Assembly (NCBI GenBank): GCA_965224495.1
Contig: CBDCZI010000023.1
Span: forward strand, 1 to 38,674
DNA length: 38,674 nt
Direction: 5' to 3'
DNA from: CBDCZI01 sp965224495
GTDB lineage: Bacteria > Bacteroidota > Bacteroidia > Cytophagales > JAAEPT01
Part shown: in pieces, positions 23,547 to 32,146 of the stretch
Layout of the letters: each line of letters begins with the position of its first letter
How positions within the stretch are numbered: the stretch's first letter is position 1
Notes under the pieces: model-generated
What the model saw: the letters and a program-made list of their open reading frames with translations, nothing else
What the model was told of the DNA's origin: nothing
The model's database searches: none
Made by a program: the position numbers and the translations under genes

Positions 23547-24695
23547 ATGCCAAAACTAAAAGTATTAATAACACATGCTGTACCTGTCAATAATGGAGAT
23601 ACGGCTTTGTTACTTGCTCTTTATTCTTCATTGATAAAGCAAGGTTACGAAGTGAAAATAGCTACTTTTTATTATTCTTTCGTTAAGGATAGATACCCCG
23701 ATTTACCATTTATTAAAGAGTTGACTGATTATTACTTTTTAAGAAAGTTACCTTTTCTTAAAGGTGTTTTTATGAGGCTAAACTTTTTGTTTAATAAGTC
23801 TTACCGAGAAAATGATTTGTTTATAGCTTGCCCGGGAGGGTATGTCAATTCTTACTACCAACTCAAATACGCATTGATGCCTTTGCGGTTAGCAAAGAAA
23901 AACGGAGCAAAAACAGCTATTTATTCACAATCAATAGGTCCGTTTAATTCAGTAGATGAAAAGTTGTTTACTCAAGCGTCTAATTTTTTAGATGTTGTTT
24001 TGGTAAGAGATGCGTATTCTGAAGATATAATAAAAAAAATAAATTATTCAGGGAAGTACTTACGTACGAAAGATGCAGGCTTTTTACTCACTCAAGTCCC
24101 TTCTCAAGAGCTAAAAACAACTAAAGTGGCAGTGTCTGTTCGGGCTTGGGGTCATGACCAAAGAGATATGCAGAAGTATATTGATTTAGTTTTGACGCTG
24201 TGTTTAAAGGTCTTGTCAGTAGGGTATAGTGTTGAGTTTCTTTCAACGTGTCAAGGGGTTAAGGGGTATAAAGATGATGCTAAATTAGCTTATGAAATTA
24301 AGCAAGGGTTACTAAAAGAAAACCCACAATATGAAAGTAGGGTTACTGTTTTTTCAAAGTACCTGACTTTGAAAGAGTTAATGGAGAAGTTACAAGGGTA
24401 TTCTTTTGTTGTAGGGACAAGGTTGCACATGTGCATTTTGGCATGGGTAAATAAAGTGCCAGCTTTTAATATTAGTTATGAAATCAAAGGATTGGAGTGC
24501 TACAGGTATTTAGGCGTCCCTGCGTACTCTGTTGATTTTAATGCTGATACGGAAAGGGCAGAGCGACAGTTGACAATATTTATTTTAGCTGTTGAGTCTG
24601 GGCAAGAGCAAGTGTTTGATAAAGTAGAATTGATACATCAAGAAGTGAAGCAAGATTTTCAAAATTTTATAACGCTCTTGGATGAGGTTATATAG
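23547..24695 (+). CDS. Polysaccharide pyruvyl transferase family protein
   Basis: This 382-residue cytoplasmic protein belongs to the polysaccharide pyruvyl transferase (CsaB/WcaK-like) family, which adds pyruvate ketals to sugars or acts as a related glycosyltransferase. It starts with LKVLITHAVPVNNGDTALLL, has ACPGGYVNSYYQLKYALMPL, AIYSQSIGPFNS and VVLVRDAYSEDI, and then the conserved end VVGTRLHMCILAW with NISYEIKG. This GTRLH motif is the hallmark of the family. The stop overlaps the end of the convergent glycosyltransferase gene by 8 bp. Confidence 0.9.
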   Translation: MPKLKVLITHAVPVNNGDTALLLALYSSLIKQGYEVKIATFYYSFVKDRYPDLPFIKELTDYYFLRKLPFLKGVFMRLNFLFNKSYRENDLFIACPGGYVNSYYQLKYALMPLRLAKKNGAKTAIYSQSIGPFNSVDEKLFTQASNFLDVVLVRDAYSEDIIKKINYSGKYLRTKDAGFLLTQVPSQELKTTKVAVSVRAWGHDQRDMQKYIDLVLTLCLKVLSVGYSVEFLSTCQGVKGYKDDAKLAYEIKQGLLKENPQYESRVTVFSKYLTLKELMEKLQGYSFVVGTRLHMCILAWVNKVPAFNISYEIKGLECYRYLGVPAYSVDFNADTERAERQLTIFILAVESGQEQVFDKVELIHQEVKQDFQNFITLLDEVI

Positions 24696-25737
24696 TTTGT
24701 TGTATTGCTTGTTCTCGTTTAGATTTAGGGAACATTGTACTTATTCTGTTCCTGAAAAAAACACCGTCTTGTGCTGTCATTTGTATCGCGTAATTGATTG
24801 CTTTTAACGCTAATGCAGTGTCGGGCTGTTCTATAATTAAATGCTTATTACCAATAGCTTTAGGGATTCCGTTTACCGAAGAACCTACAGGTATACATTC
24901 ACAAAGCATTGCTTCACAGAGTGTGTTAGGTAAGCCTTCCGCTAAAGAGAATTGACAAAATACCTTAGCTTTGGATATGATACTCATAAAGTCTACCTGT
25001 TTCATAAAGCCATGGACGGTAAGGTTTTTCGGTGCATCTTGTTCCAAATATTTTTTAAATTTATTATTTGGACCTATAATAATGAATTGGTAGTCGGGGA
25101 GAAGACGTGCAACCTGAGTGAAGAAATCAAAGCCTTTTCGTTTCAGCCCTTTCATTTGTGTAACAGACCCGATGGTGACAATTAGTTTTTCTTTTTTGAT
25201 GTTAGGATTGCGTACCCATTTATCTGTGTCGTAACCTGTAGGGACTACTAAACGGTTGCCTTTGATGTTTTTAACAAAATGATTCACACCATTTTTAAGA
25301 CCGTTATTATTGATGTAAGAGTTAGTTGTTTCAAACATGCTCTCATCGACACCTAATAGGTGGTTAGTATGTCTGATTGTGTATTTAGCTATCCATCTCC
25401 TTATGTTCTTTTTGATAAAAATACCGTAATCAATACTAGGTAACGCCATTGTATCATAACCGCCTAAAATGATGATGGTGTTTTTGTTAAATAATTTAGC
25501 AAATAAAATAGGTAAAAGGGCATGGTAATCAGCAAACCAAATGTAGAGGGTGTCAACCTTTTTTATTTTTATCAATAACGAATAAAATTGCTTAATGAAT
25601 GCAGATAAAAGTAAAAGTGGTTTTTTGTTCGCTTTAAAGGGGAGTTCTGTAACCTTAGCAAATTTCGTTAATGTGTCATGATCTTCCTTTACAAAGGCTA
25701 TTTTTTTTGTGTAGATTAATAAAACGTGCTTAGTCAT
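24688..25737 (-). CDS. GT4-type glycosyltransferase
   Basis: This 349-residue GT-B glycosyltransferase has an N-terminal domain with VDTLYIWFADYHALLPILFA and TIIILGGYDTMALPSIDYG. The donor domain has VVPTGYDTDKW, IVTIGSVTQMKGLKRKGFD, YQFIIIGPNN, FCQFSLAEGLPNTLCEAMLC and IPVGSSVNGIPKAIG; this E-x7-E type motif is typical of GT4. It is shorter than usual at the N-terminus, which is A/T-rich and basic. It is the last gene of a minus-strand operon: the methyltransferase upstream overlaps its start by 8 bp. Confidence 0.9.
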   Translation of the reverse strand: MTKHVLLIYTKKIAFVKEDHDTLTKFAKVTELPFKANKKPLLLLSAFIKQFYSLLIKIKKVDTLYIWFADYHALLPILFAKLFNKNTIIILGGYDTMALPSIDYGIFIKKNIRRWIAKYTIRHTNHLLGVDESMFETTNSYINNNGLKNGVNHFVKNIKGNRLVVPTGYDTDKWVRNPNIKKEKLIVTIGSVTQMKGLKRKGFDFFTQVARLLPDYQFIIIGPNNKFKKYLEQDAPKNLTVHGFMKQVDFMSIISKAKVFCQFSLAEGLPNTLCEAMLCECIPVGSSVNGIPKAIGNKHLIIEQPDTALALKAINYAIQMTAQDGVFFRNRISTMFPKSKREQAIQQTI

Positions 25738-26461
25738 TAGAAAGAGGTTTTGTGGCTATAACCTTGTAATTTTTGCAGAAACCCGAAGATGTGTGTTTTT
25801 TTTTGGTGTCAGCATGTGAGAAATAGAATGAAAGAAACAGAGCACTCGTTTTTAATACAAAAGCAACCAATGGACCCGTTAATTTGAAGAATAAACCTTT
25901 GTAATGTTTAGGTGCTAAAGGTAGGTGAGTGGCTATTGTTTTGAACTGGTAAGCTAATGTACCAAAGTAACCCTCTAGCCAGTCAATTTTGTCGATGGTA
26001 AAACCTGTCTTTTTCACTAAGTGAGATACCCCAAATTGTGTGTACCTGTAAAAGTCGTAAGGTTGTTCATGCTCTTCGTAAAAAAAAGGAGCTGACATCC
26101 ATAATCTCCCATTAGGCTTTAGCACTCTGAAAAGTTCCTGTAGTACTTGTTCGGGATTGGGAAGATGCTCGAGGACTTGAGAACAAAGCACAAGGTCATA
26201 TTTATTGTCTTTTACAGGGATAGCTGTAAGGTTACAAGTGTAGGTTACGGTAGCATAAGGTTTATCAACTTGACAAAAATCTGCCGATTCGTAGTTGACG
26301 TGTTTAAATATTTCTTTATAAACACAATCTCCAGCACCAGCGTCTAACATAATAGCGTTTTTGGGTAGGGAAGAAGAAGCATCTAACACAAATTGTTCTA
26401 AATGTACCCTGCTTGAGTTACGGAAGAATTTAGAGGTAATAGAATGAATAACGGAAGTCAT
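25730..26461 (-). CDS. Class I SAM-dependent methyltransferase
   Basis: This 243-residue methyltransferase has motif I MLDAGAGDCVYKEIF (about residues 38-52), an acidic SAM-binding position (ESADFCQVDKP), motif IV DLVLCSQVLEHLPNPEQVLQ and LKPNGRLWMSAPFFYEEHEQ. It matches type 11 methyltransferases found in glycan clusters, where they methylate sugars. A C-terminal hydrophobic stretch (LTGPLVAFVLKTSALFLSFY) may touch the membrane. It lies between the TylF-like gene (49-base gap) and the glycosyltransferase (8-bp overlap) in a three-gene minus-strand operon. Confidence 0.88.
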   Translation of the reverse strand: MTSVIHSITSKFFRNSSRVHLEQFVLDASSSLPKNAIMLDAGAGDCVYKEIFKHVNYESADFCQVDKPYATVTYTCNLTAIPVKDNKYDLVLCSQVLEHLPNPEQVLQELFRVLKPNGRLWMSAPFFYEEHEQPYDFYRYTQFGVSHLVKKTGFTIDKIDWLEGYFGTLAYQFKTIATHLPLAPKHYKGLFFKLTGPLVAFVLKTSALFLSFYFSHADTKKKHTSSGFCKNYKVIATKPLSND

Positions 26462-26510
26462 AAGTAATGTTTGTTTTTAGACCAAGAGAATTCAATAATT
26501 ATAGGTGCTT

Positions 26511-27248
26511 TTAACGTATTTTTTTGATATGTAGTTTGTTGTTGTGTTTAGTAAAAGTGTATTGCTCCTTTTTGTCATTGAAAAAGACATCTGTAGCATC
26601 CCTACAGCCAGACCAATCGTAATAGTCATCCATGATAAACTTACCATTAACAGCAAGTACAGGAGCAATGGTGTGTAAACAGAAAAACACAGAGTCATAC
26701 CAATCACAATCAATATGTGCTAAAGCAACAGCATCTTGTACTTTTAATGTATTTTCAAAAAGTCCCTTAATTAATTTAATGTTATGTTGTTTTTCAGGGA
26801 CATTAAAATCAGTCAGCGTATTAGCTACTTGTTGTTGCAGGTTGTCTTTGTAACCGTAGTATTCTTCGCCATTGATGCCTATAGCTTTTCCTTTTTTTAT
26901 TGTGGCATACCTTTCATGTACATCTTTTCCATCGTTTTTAGACGGAGGAGGGATCATTCCGAATACGTCATAAGCTTCAAATAAACGAGCTTTATTTTTT
27001 GCTTGTGCAATAATGACAGTAGAGCCACCAAGTGCACAGCCAGCTTCTATTATTTTACCGTCAACCTGTTCGTTTTCTATCCTTTTTACTTCATTACTCA
27101 AATCTAAAAGGGCGTCTTTAGTCAGGTAAGATAATTTTAAAGATTTAACCTTATATATAGTACTCAGTGAACTAGACGTGGCTTTGAGTAGTAGAGCTAA
27201 GGTGTGGTAATAGGAGATGAGGAGGTTAGTTTTGATAATGTTAATCAT
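26511..27248 (-). CDS. TylF/MycF-family O-methyltransferase
   Basis: This 245-residue protein is related to macrocin O-methyltransferase (TylF/MycF), metal- and SAM-dependent enzymes that methylate sugar hydroxyls. Visible motifs are IIEAGCALGGSTVIIA (SAM loop), ARLFEAYDVFGMIPPPS, IKLIKGLFENTL and HIDCDWYDSVFFCLHTIAP, followed by GKFIMDDYYDWSGCRDATD, whose acidic residues are the Mg-binding set of the family. It is the first gene of the operon with the methyltransferase and glycosyltransferase. Together the two methyltransferases suggest an O-methylated surface glycan. Confidence 0.9.
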   Translation of the reverse strand: MINIIKTNLLISYYHTLALLLKATSSSLSTIYKVKSLKLSYLTKDALLDLSNEVKRIENEQVDGKIIEAGCALGGSTVIIAQAKNKARLFEAYDVFGMIPPPSKNDGKDVHERYATIKKGKAIGINGEEYYGYKDNLQQQVANTLTDFNVPEKQHNIKLIKGLFENTLKVQDAVALAHIDCDWYDSVFFCLHTIAPVLAVNGKFIMDDYYDWSGCRDATDVFFNDKKEQYTFTKHNNKLHIKKIR

Positions 27249-27660
27249 TTGGATAAATTTAGTTTTTTGTATATTCTACAAGCGTGAGAAGGTTGTGCTT
27301 TTGTTTATTTAAAAGAAGAGTATTTAGTAAAGAAACAAAGTTATTCATATTATCAAGAAGTAAAAATAATGTTTTTTTTCGTCACACTAGTTTTTCTTGT
27401 TAAATAATGAATGATATTGAAGAAGATAGTCGAATTAAACAAAATGTTTAAGAAGGGGGTATCTACGATATTTGAATGCAGGGGTGGTAAAACATTAGGA
27501 AGAATAGTAGCTGTTTTAAAAACGCTATAGTGAGTTTAATAAAAAGAGTGTCCGACTATTTTCAGGGAAGTTTCCGTTGTTGATAACATTATCCTCTCTA
27601 ATGGTTCTTTATTACTTTTTTAATGCGTATTTTTAGGCTAAATACTAAAACTATTTAGTT
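27249..27660. other. Intergenic region upstream of gyrB
   Basis: This 412-base AT-rich gap lies between the divergent TylF-like gene and gyrB. It holds only tiny ORFs (for example 28 codons at 27444-27530) without recognisable similarity. A TATTTTTA box is at 27628-27635 and a 7-bp inverted repeat CTAAATA/TATTTAG at 27638-27658 directly in front of the gyrB GTG; the rest shows nothing I can name. Confidence 0.4.
27628..27658 (+). promoter_or_regulatory. Possible gyrB promoter -7 box and leader hairpin
   Basis: TATTTTTA (27628-27635) resembles a Bacteroidota -7 box, but there is no good TTG at the expected distance. The inverted repeat CTAAATA-7 bases-TATTTAG ends two bases before the GTG and could cover the start in the transcript. 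Confidence 0.25.
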
Positions 27661-29613
27661 GTGTCAGAAGAAAACAAACAAGATTATTCAGCAGGTAATA
27701 TTCAGGTCTTAGAAGGACTTGAGGCGGTGCGAAAGCGTCCTGCGATGTATATAGGAGATGTAGGGATTAAAGGATTGCACCATTTGATATGGGAAGTCGT
27801 TGATAACTCGATAGATGAAGCGTTAGCTGGTCATTGTGACGAGATTTTTGTGGCGATTCATGAAAATAATTCGGTATCAGTAAGTGATAACGGACGTGGT
27901 ATTCCTACAGGAATGCACGAGAAAGAAGGTCGTTCGGCTCTTGAAGTTGTAATGACGGTACTTCACGCAGGTGGTAAATTCGATAAAGATACTTACAAAG
28001 TGTCTGGTGGATTACACGGTGTGGGTGTTTCTTGTGTGAATGCGTTGTCGAGTCATTTGAGAGTAGAAGTTCGTCGTGGAGGGAAACTTTGGGAGCAGGA
28101 GTTCGCTAAAGGAGATCCTCAATTTTCGGCGAGAATAGTTGGGGATATTGATACGGAAGAGCATGGTACTAAAGTTACTTTCTTGCCGGATGAATCTATT
28201 TTTACAGAGAGTGTTTACAAATACGAAACAGTAGCAGGTCGTTTACGTGAGTTAGCTTTTTTGAATTCTGGAATAACAATTCATTTTGAAGACGAAAGAG
28301 AGCAAGATGAAGACGGAAAGAATTTAGGAGAGAAATTTCACTCCGAAGGAGGGTTAAAAGAATTTGTTCAATATTTAGACCAAACAAGAGATCAATTATT
28401 GCCGGAACCAATTTTCATGGTAGGTGATAAAGGAGAAGTTCCTGTTGAGGTGGCATTGACTTACAATACTTCTTACTCTGAAAATGTTTATTCTTATGTA
28501 AACAATATCAATACTTACGAAGGAGGAACACACGTTTCTGGTTTCAGAAGAGCATTGACAAGAACATTGAAAAACTACGCTGATAAAAACGGACTTTTAT
28601 CAAAAGTGAAAGTTGAAATCAATGGAGAAGATTTTAGAGAAGGTTTGACAGCTGTAATTTCTGTGAAAATTGCAGAACCTCAATTTGGAGGGCAAACAAA
28701 ATCTAAATTAGGTAATATTGAAGCAACGAGTGCTGTAGATACTATTGTAGCAGAGATATTAAACGAATATTTAGAAGAAAACCCAAAACAAGCTAAAATA
28801 ATAGTTGAGAAAGTTGTCTTAGCTGCTCAAGCACGTTATGCCGCACGTAAAGCACGTGAAATGGTACAGCGTAAAAATGTATTGACAGGTACAGGTTTGC
28901 CGGGTAAATTAGCCGATTGTGCAGAAAAAGATCCTGCTCTTTGTGAATTGTACTTAGTAGAGGGAGATTCTGCTGGTGGTTCTGCGAAGCAGGGACGTGA
29001 TAGAAAAATACAAGCAATTTTGCCATTGAAAGGTAAGATTTTGAATGTAGAGAAAGCACAACAGCACAAAATTTATGACAATGACGAAATCAAGTATATG
29101 ATTACGGCATTGGGTGTAAGGTTTGGAACTGAAGAAGATTCGAAAGCATTAAACTTAGAAAAATTACGTTACCACAAAATCGTTATCATGACCGATGCTG
29201 ATATTGATGGTAGTCATATTCGTACCTTGATTTTAACATTCTTCTTCCGTTATATGCGTGAGTTGATAGATAAAGGTTACTTGTATATTGCTTTACCACC
29301 GTTGTACTTAATCAAAAAAGGTAAAACACAACGTTACGCATGGAGTGATGACCAACGTGATGTTGCAATAAAAGAACTAGGGAAAGGGAAAGACGAATCA
29401 GTAAGTATTCAACGATACAAAGGTTTGGGAGAGATGAACCCAGAAGAGTTGTGGACAACAACAATGAATCCTGATGCACGAACATTGAAGCGTGTAACTA
29501 TTGATTCTGCTGCCGAGGCTGATCATTTATTCAGTGTACTAATGGGAGATGAAGTTGCTCCTCGTAGAGAGTTTATTGAAAAGAATGCACGTTACGCAAA
29601 CATTGATACATAA
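27661..29613 (+). CDS. gyrB: DNA gyrase subunit B
   Basis: This 650-residue ATPase subunit of DNA gyrase introduces negative supercoils with GyrA. The GHKL ATPase domain has EVVDNSIDEA, DNGRGIP and SGGLHGVGVSCVN. The transducer domain has YVNNINTYEGGTH and the TOPRIM domain has LVEGDSAGGSAKQGRDR and MTDADIDGSHIRTL. The C-terminal SIQRYKGLGEMN and PRREFIEKNA are also canonical. The start is GTG at 27661, giving MSEENKQDYSAGNIQVLEGL as in flavobacterial homologues. It is the short Bacteroidota/Gram-positive form without the proteobacterial insert. A strong terminator follows at once. Confidence 0.97.
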   Translation: MSEENKQDYSAGNIQVLEGLEAVRKRPAMYIGDVGIKGLHHLIWEVVDNSIDEALAGHCDEIFVAIHENNSVSVSDNGRGIPTGMHEKEGRSALEVVMTVLHAGGKFDKDTYKVSGGLHGVGVSCVNALSSHLRVEVRRGGKLWEQEFAKGDPQFSARIVGDIDTEEHGTKVTFLPDESIFTESVYKYETVAGRLRELAFLNSGITIHFEDEREQDEDGKNLGEKFHSEGGLKEFVQYLDQTRDQLLPEPIFMVGDKGEVPVEVALTYNTSYSENVYSYVNNINTYEGGTHVSGFRRALTRTLKNYADKNGLLSKVKVEINGEDFREGLTAVISVKIAEPQFGGQTKSKLGNIEATSAVDTIVAEILNEYLEENPKQAKIIVEKVVLAAQARYAARKAREMVQRKNVLTGTGLPGKLADCAEKDPALCELYLVEGDSAGGSAKQGRDRKIQAILPLKGKILNVEKAQQHKIYDNDEIKYMITALGVRFGTEEDSKALNLEKLRYHKIVIMTDADIDGSHIRTLILTFFFRYMRELIDKGYLYIALPPLYLIKKGKTQRYAWSDDQRDVAIKELGKGKDESVSIQRYKGLGEMNPEELWTTTMNPDARTLKRVTIDSAAEADHLFSVLMGDEVAPRREFIEKNARYANIDT

Positions 29614-29614
29614 T

Positions 29615-29638
29615 AAAAGGGGCTTTAGCCCCTTTTTT
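29615..29638 (+). terminator. Rho-independent terminator after gyrB
   Basis: AAAAGGGGCT-TT-AGCCCCTTTT followed by T residues, two bases after the gyrB stop. Confidence 0.92.
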
Positions 29639-29639
29639 A

Positions 29640-29668
29640 TTGTCTAAATAATATATAAAGATACTTTC
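29640..29668 (+). promoter_or_regulatory. Promoter of ppk1
   Basis: TTG at 29640-29642, a 19-base gap and TACTTTC at 29662-29668, close to TAnnTTTG. The inferred transcript start near 29675 leaves a 46-base leader for the ATG at 29721 but only about 10 bases for the ATG at 29685, which supports the downstream start. Confidence 0.5.
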
Positions 29669-29720
29669 AATCAGAGGTTTACTGATGAGGTATTGGTTTC
29701 AAATAATAACAACCCAACAA

Positions 29721-31823
29721 ATGAGTCAAAACAAAGAACAAGACGAACAGATAAAAAACAGTGATTTTATCAGTAGAGATTTAAGTTGGTTACGTTTTAA
29801 TGAGCGTGTGTTGGATCAAGCAAAAAACACTTCACGTTCTATTTTAGAGCGTTTGAAATTTTTAGCGATTACAGCATCTAACTTAGATGAGTTTATGATG
29901 ATTCGTGTGGGATCGTTGTATAATTATTTAGATTTTAAAAAATCAAGAGTAGATTATTCGGGGTTAAGAGAAGAGCCTTTTAAGTACCGTTTATTTGAAG
30001 AATTACAAGGTTTTAAAGAAGAGCAAGATGTCTATTTTGAAGAAGAACTAAAGCCATTGTTCAAGAAAAATGGTTTTGTAATGATTTCTTTTGAAGACTT
30101 GAAGGAAGAAGAGCAAAGAAAAGCATCTTATTTTTATGGGAAAAGAATTCATCCTATGCTTACACCTATGGTGTTTGATGGGTTTCATACCTTTCCTATT
30201 ATCAATAACAAAACCTTAACTTTAGGTGTCATAACTAAAACAGAGGATGAAAAATGTAAAGACCCGTACCGTTTCTCTTTTGTTCAGATACCTAGAAATG
30301 TACCTCGTTTTTTCGAAGTAGAAAGAAAAGGGTTGAAGGTGTTTGTTCCTGTAGAGACTATTATTAAGGAAAACGTACAAAAACTTTTCAAGAATGTAGA
30401 AATACATTCGATATCAACATTTAGAATTACTAGAAATGGTGATTTTAACTATGATGATTACGATGAAGGGGAGCAGTCATTTATTGATGAAATTCAAAAG
30501 AAAATTAAAAAACGTAAAACAGGACGTATTGTTCGTTTAGAAATTGTTGAAGGTTACTCTAAAAAGTTACTTAAAATGATGAAAAAGCGTTTTAAATTAC
30601 AAGACCAAGATGTTTTTGTTTCACGAAATTTTTTAGACTTTACCTCATTGTTTCAGTTGGTAGGAAACAAAGGGTTAAGTGATTTGTTACCAGAGTCACC
30701 AAAACCAGTTTTACCAGTAAATGTAACCCCTGCATTCAATGATAGTATGTTGGAGTATTTGAAACATAATGATTTGACTTTGCATCACCCTTACAACAGT
30801 ATGGAGCCTTTGCTTCAATTGTTGGACGAAGCAGCAGATGATAAAGACGTATTAGCGATAAAAATCACTATTTACCGTTTGGCAGATAACTCTCGTGTGA
30901 CAAGTGCTTTGTTACGAGCTGCCGAAAAAGGAAAATCTGTTTCTGTATTGTTTGAAGTAAAAGCTCGTTTCGATGAAGAAAACAATATCAAAGAAGGGAA
31001 AAGACTTCAAAAAGCAGGTTGTTTTGTGATTTATGGTGTGAGTAGAGTAAAAACACATACTAAACTACTAATGATTGTGAGAAAGGATAAGAATAATATT
31101 ATCCGATACACACACATGAGTAGTGGGAATTACAATGAGAGTACAGCAAAACTATATACAGATACAAGTTTCATGACAACCAAACGTACGTATGGTAATG
31201 ATGTATCAGAGTTTTTTAATGTAATCACAGGGCATTCACAACCAGATAATTACAAGCGTTTGATTACGACTCCTGGAGATATGCGTAAAAAGTTGATTTG
31301 GATGATTCGTAAAGAAGCTACGAATGCTAAAAAAGGCTTGGCAGCAGGGATAATCATTAAAGTCAATTCGTTGGAAGATAACGAGGTGATGGAAGCGCTG
31401 TACAAAGCATCGAGAGTAGGAGTGAAGGTAAAGTTGATCGTTCGTGGTATTTGTTGTATTCGCCCAGGAAGAAAAGGGGTAAGTGAAAATATCGAAGTAA
31501 AATCTATTGTAGGAGATTATTTGGAGCACTCAAGAATTTATTATTTCCATAACGAAGGAGACCCTAAGATATATGGTGGTTCTGCTGATATGATGGGACG
31601 TTCATTTGATCGTCGTATTGAGTCATTATTTAGAGTCGAAGATGAGGCTGCACAACAGTTTATCAATATCTTAGATTATAACTTGAAAGATGAGTACAAC
31701 TCGTACGAATTAAAAGAGGACGGGCATTATGTAAAAGTAAAACCAAAGTCGGGTAAAGGGTTCAATAGCCATAAAGAATATTATAAAATGACAGGAGAAG
31801 CAACTTGTGAAAGTTTATTTTAA
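29721..31823 (+). CDS. ppk1: Polyphosphate kinase 1
   Basis: This 700-residue enzyme makes long-chain polyphosphate from ATP at the membrane or in the cytoplasm. The N-domain starts FISRDLSWLRFNERVLDQA and has ITASNLDEFMMIRVGSL. The head domain contains HPMLTPMVFDGFHTFPIINN. The two phospholipase-D-like catalytic domains carry the conserved histidines in RVKTHTKLLMIVRKD (phospho-His) and EHSRIYYFHN, plus SGNYNESTAKLYTD and MMGRSFDRRIESLF. I choose ATG 29721 (MSQNKEQDEQ), because the extra 12 residues from ATG 29685 are not family-like. It is followed by a terminator at 31841. Confidence 0.95.
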   Translation: MSQNKEQDEQIKNSDFISRDLSWLRFNERVLDQAKNTSRSILERLKFLAITASNLDEFMMIRVGSLYNYLDFKKSRVDYSGLREEPFKYRLFEELQGFKEEQDVYFEEELKPLFKKNGFVMISFEDLKEEEQRKASYFYGKRIHPMLTPMVFDGFHTFPIINNKTLTLGVITKTEDEKCKDPYRFSFVQIPRNVPRFFEVERKGLKVFVPVETIIKENVQKLFKNVEIHSISTFRITRNGDFNYDDYDEGEQSFIDEIQKKIKKRKTGRIVRLEIVEGYSKKLLKMMKKRFKLQDQDVFVSRNFLDFTSLFQLVGNKGLSDLLPESPKPVLPVNVTPAFNDSMLEYLKHNDLTLHHPYNSMEPLLQLLDEAADDKDVLAIKITIYRLADNSRVTSALLRAAEKGKSVSVLFEVKARFDEENNIKEGKRLQKAGCFVIYGVSRVKTHTKLLMIVRKDKNNIIRYTHMSSGNYNESTAKLYTDTSFMTTKRTYGNDVSEFFNVITGHSQPDNYKRLITTPGDMRKKLIWMIRKEATNAKKGLAAGIIIKVNSLEDNEVMEALYKASRVGVKVKLIVRGICCIRPGRKGVSENIEVKSIVGDYLEHSRIYYFHNEGDPKIYGGSADMMGRSFDRRIESLFRVEDEAAQQFINILDYNLKDEYNSYELKEDGHYVKVKPKSGKGFNSHKEYYKMTGEATCESLF

Positions 31824-31840
31824 GAATATTTAACGTAAAC

Positions 31841-31876
31841 AAAAGCCATTTCTATTTATAGGAATGGCTTTTTTGT
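31841..31876 (+). terminator. Rho-independent terminator after ppk1
   Basis: AAAAGCCATTTCT pairs with AGGAATGGCTTTT (one G-U) and is followed by a T run, about 18 bases after the ppk1 stop. Confidence 0.88.
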
Positions 31877-31900
31877 GTCTTAATTAGCATCCCAATCACT

Positions 31901-31907
31901 TACTTTG
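31901..31907 (+). promoter_or_regulatory. -7 box of small membrane protein gene
   Basis: TACTTTG matches TAnnTTTG exactly, with a TTG about 25 bases upstream (a long gap). The ATG follows 15 bases later. Confidence 0.4.
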
Positions 31908-31921
31908 TACAAAATAAAACC

Positions 31922-32146
31922 ATGCTACTCTTTCTTTTACCCTCATCAGGAATCCCTTTAATAAGTATTGTGACACTTATTTTAGCTGTTGTTTTTTACT
32001 TCGTAAAAGACAGGTTTGGTGTGACTTTTCGTGCAAATAAAAGTTCCATATTGATTGCTTTATTGTTACTAACTTTATTGGCTTGGCCGTTTAAGTTTTT
32101 TATCAAAAAAGAGAAAAAGAGCACTCCTGTGGAGGTTAATAAATAG
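31922..32146 (+). CDS. Small two-helix membrane protein, unknown function
   Basis: This 74-residue protein has two predicted membrane helices: about residues 10-30 (PLISIVTLILAVVFYFV) and about 42-60 (SILIALLLLTLLAWPFKFFI). A basic tail KKEKKS follows. A DRFGVTFR loop separates the helices. It has its own -7 box and abuts the convergent pseudouridine synthase gene end to end (stops at 32146 and 32147). I do not recognise the family; the codon pattern and promoter make it likely to be real. Confidence 0.6.
   Translation: MLLFLLPSSGIPLISIVTLILAVVFYFVKDRFGVTFRANKSSILIALLLLTLLAWPFKFFIKKEKKSTPVEVNK

Noticed and set aside
27444..27530. 28-codon ORF upstream of gyrB
   Set aside because: No recognisable similarity, no clear promoter, and its length is expected by chance.
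29685..29720. Upstream ATG for ppk1
   Set aside because: The extra 12 residues are not family-like and the predicted promoter would leave almost no leader.
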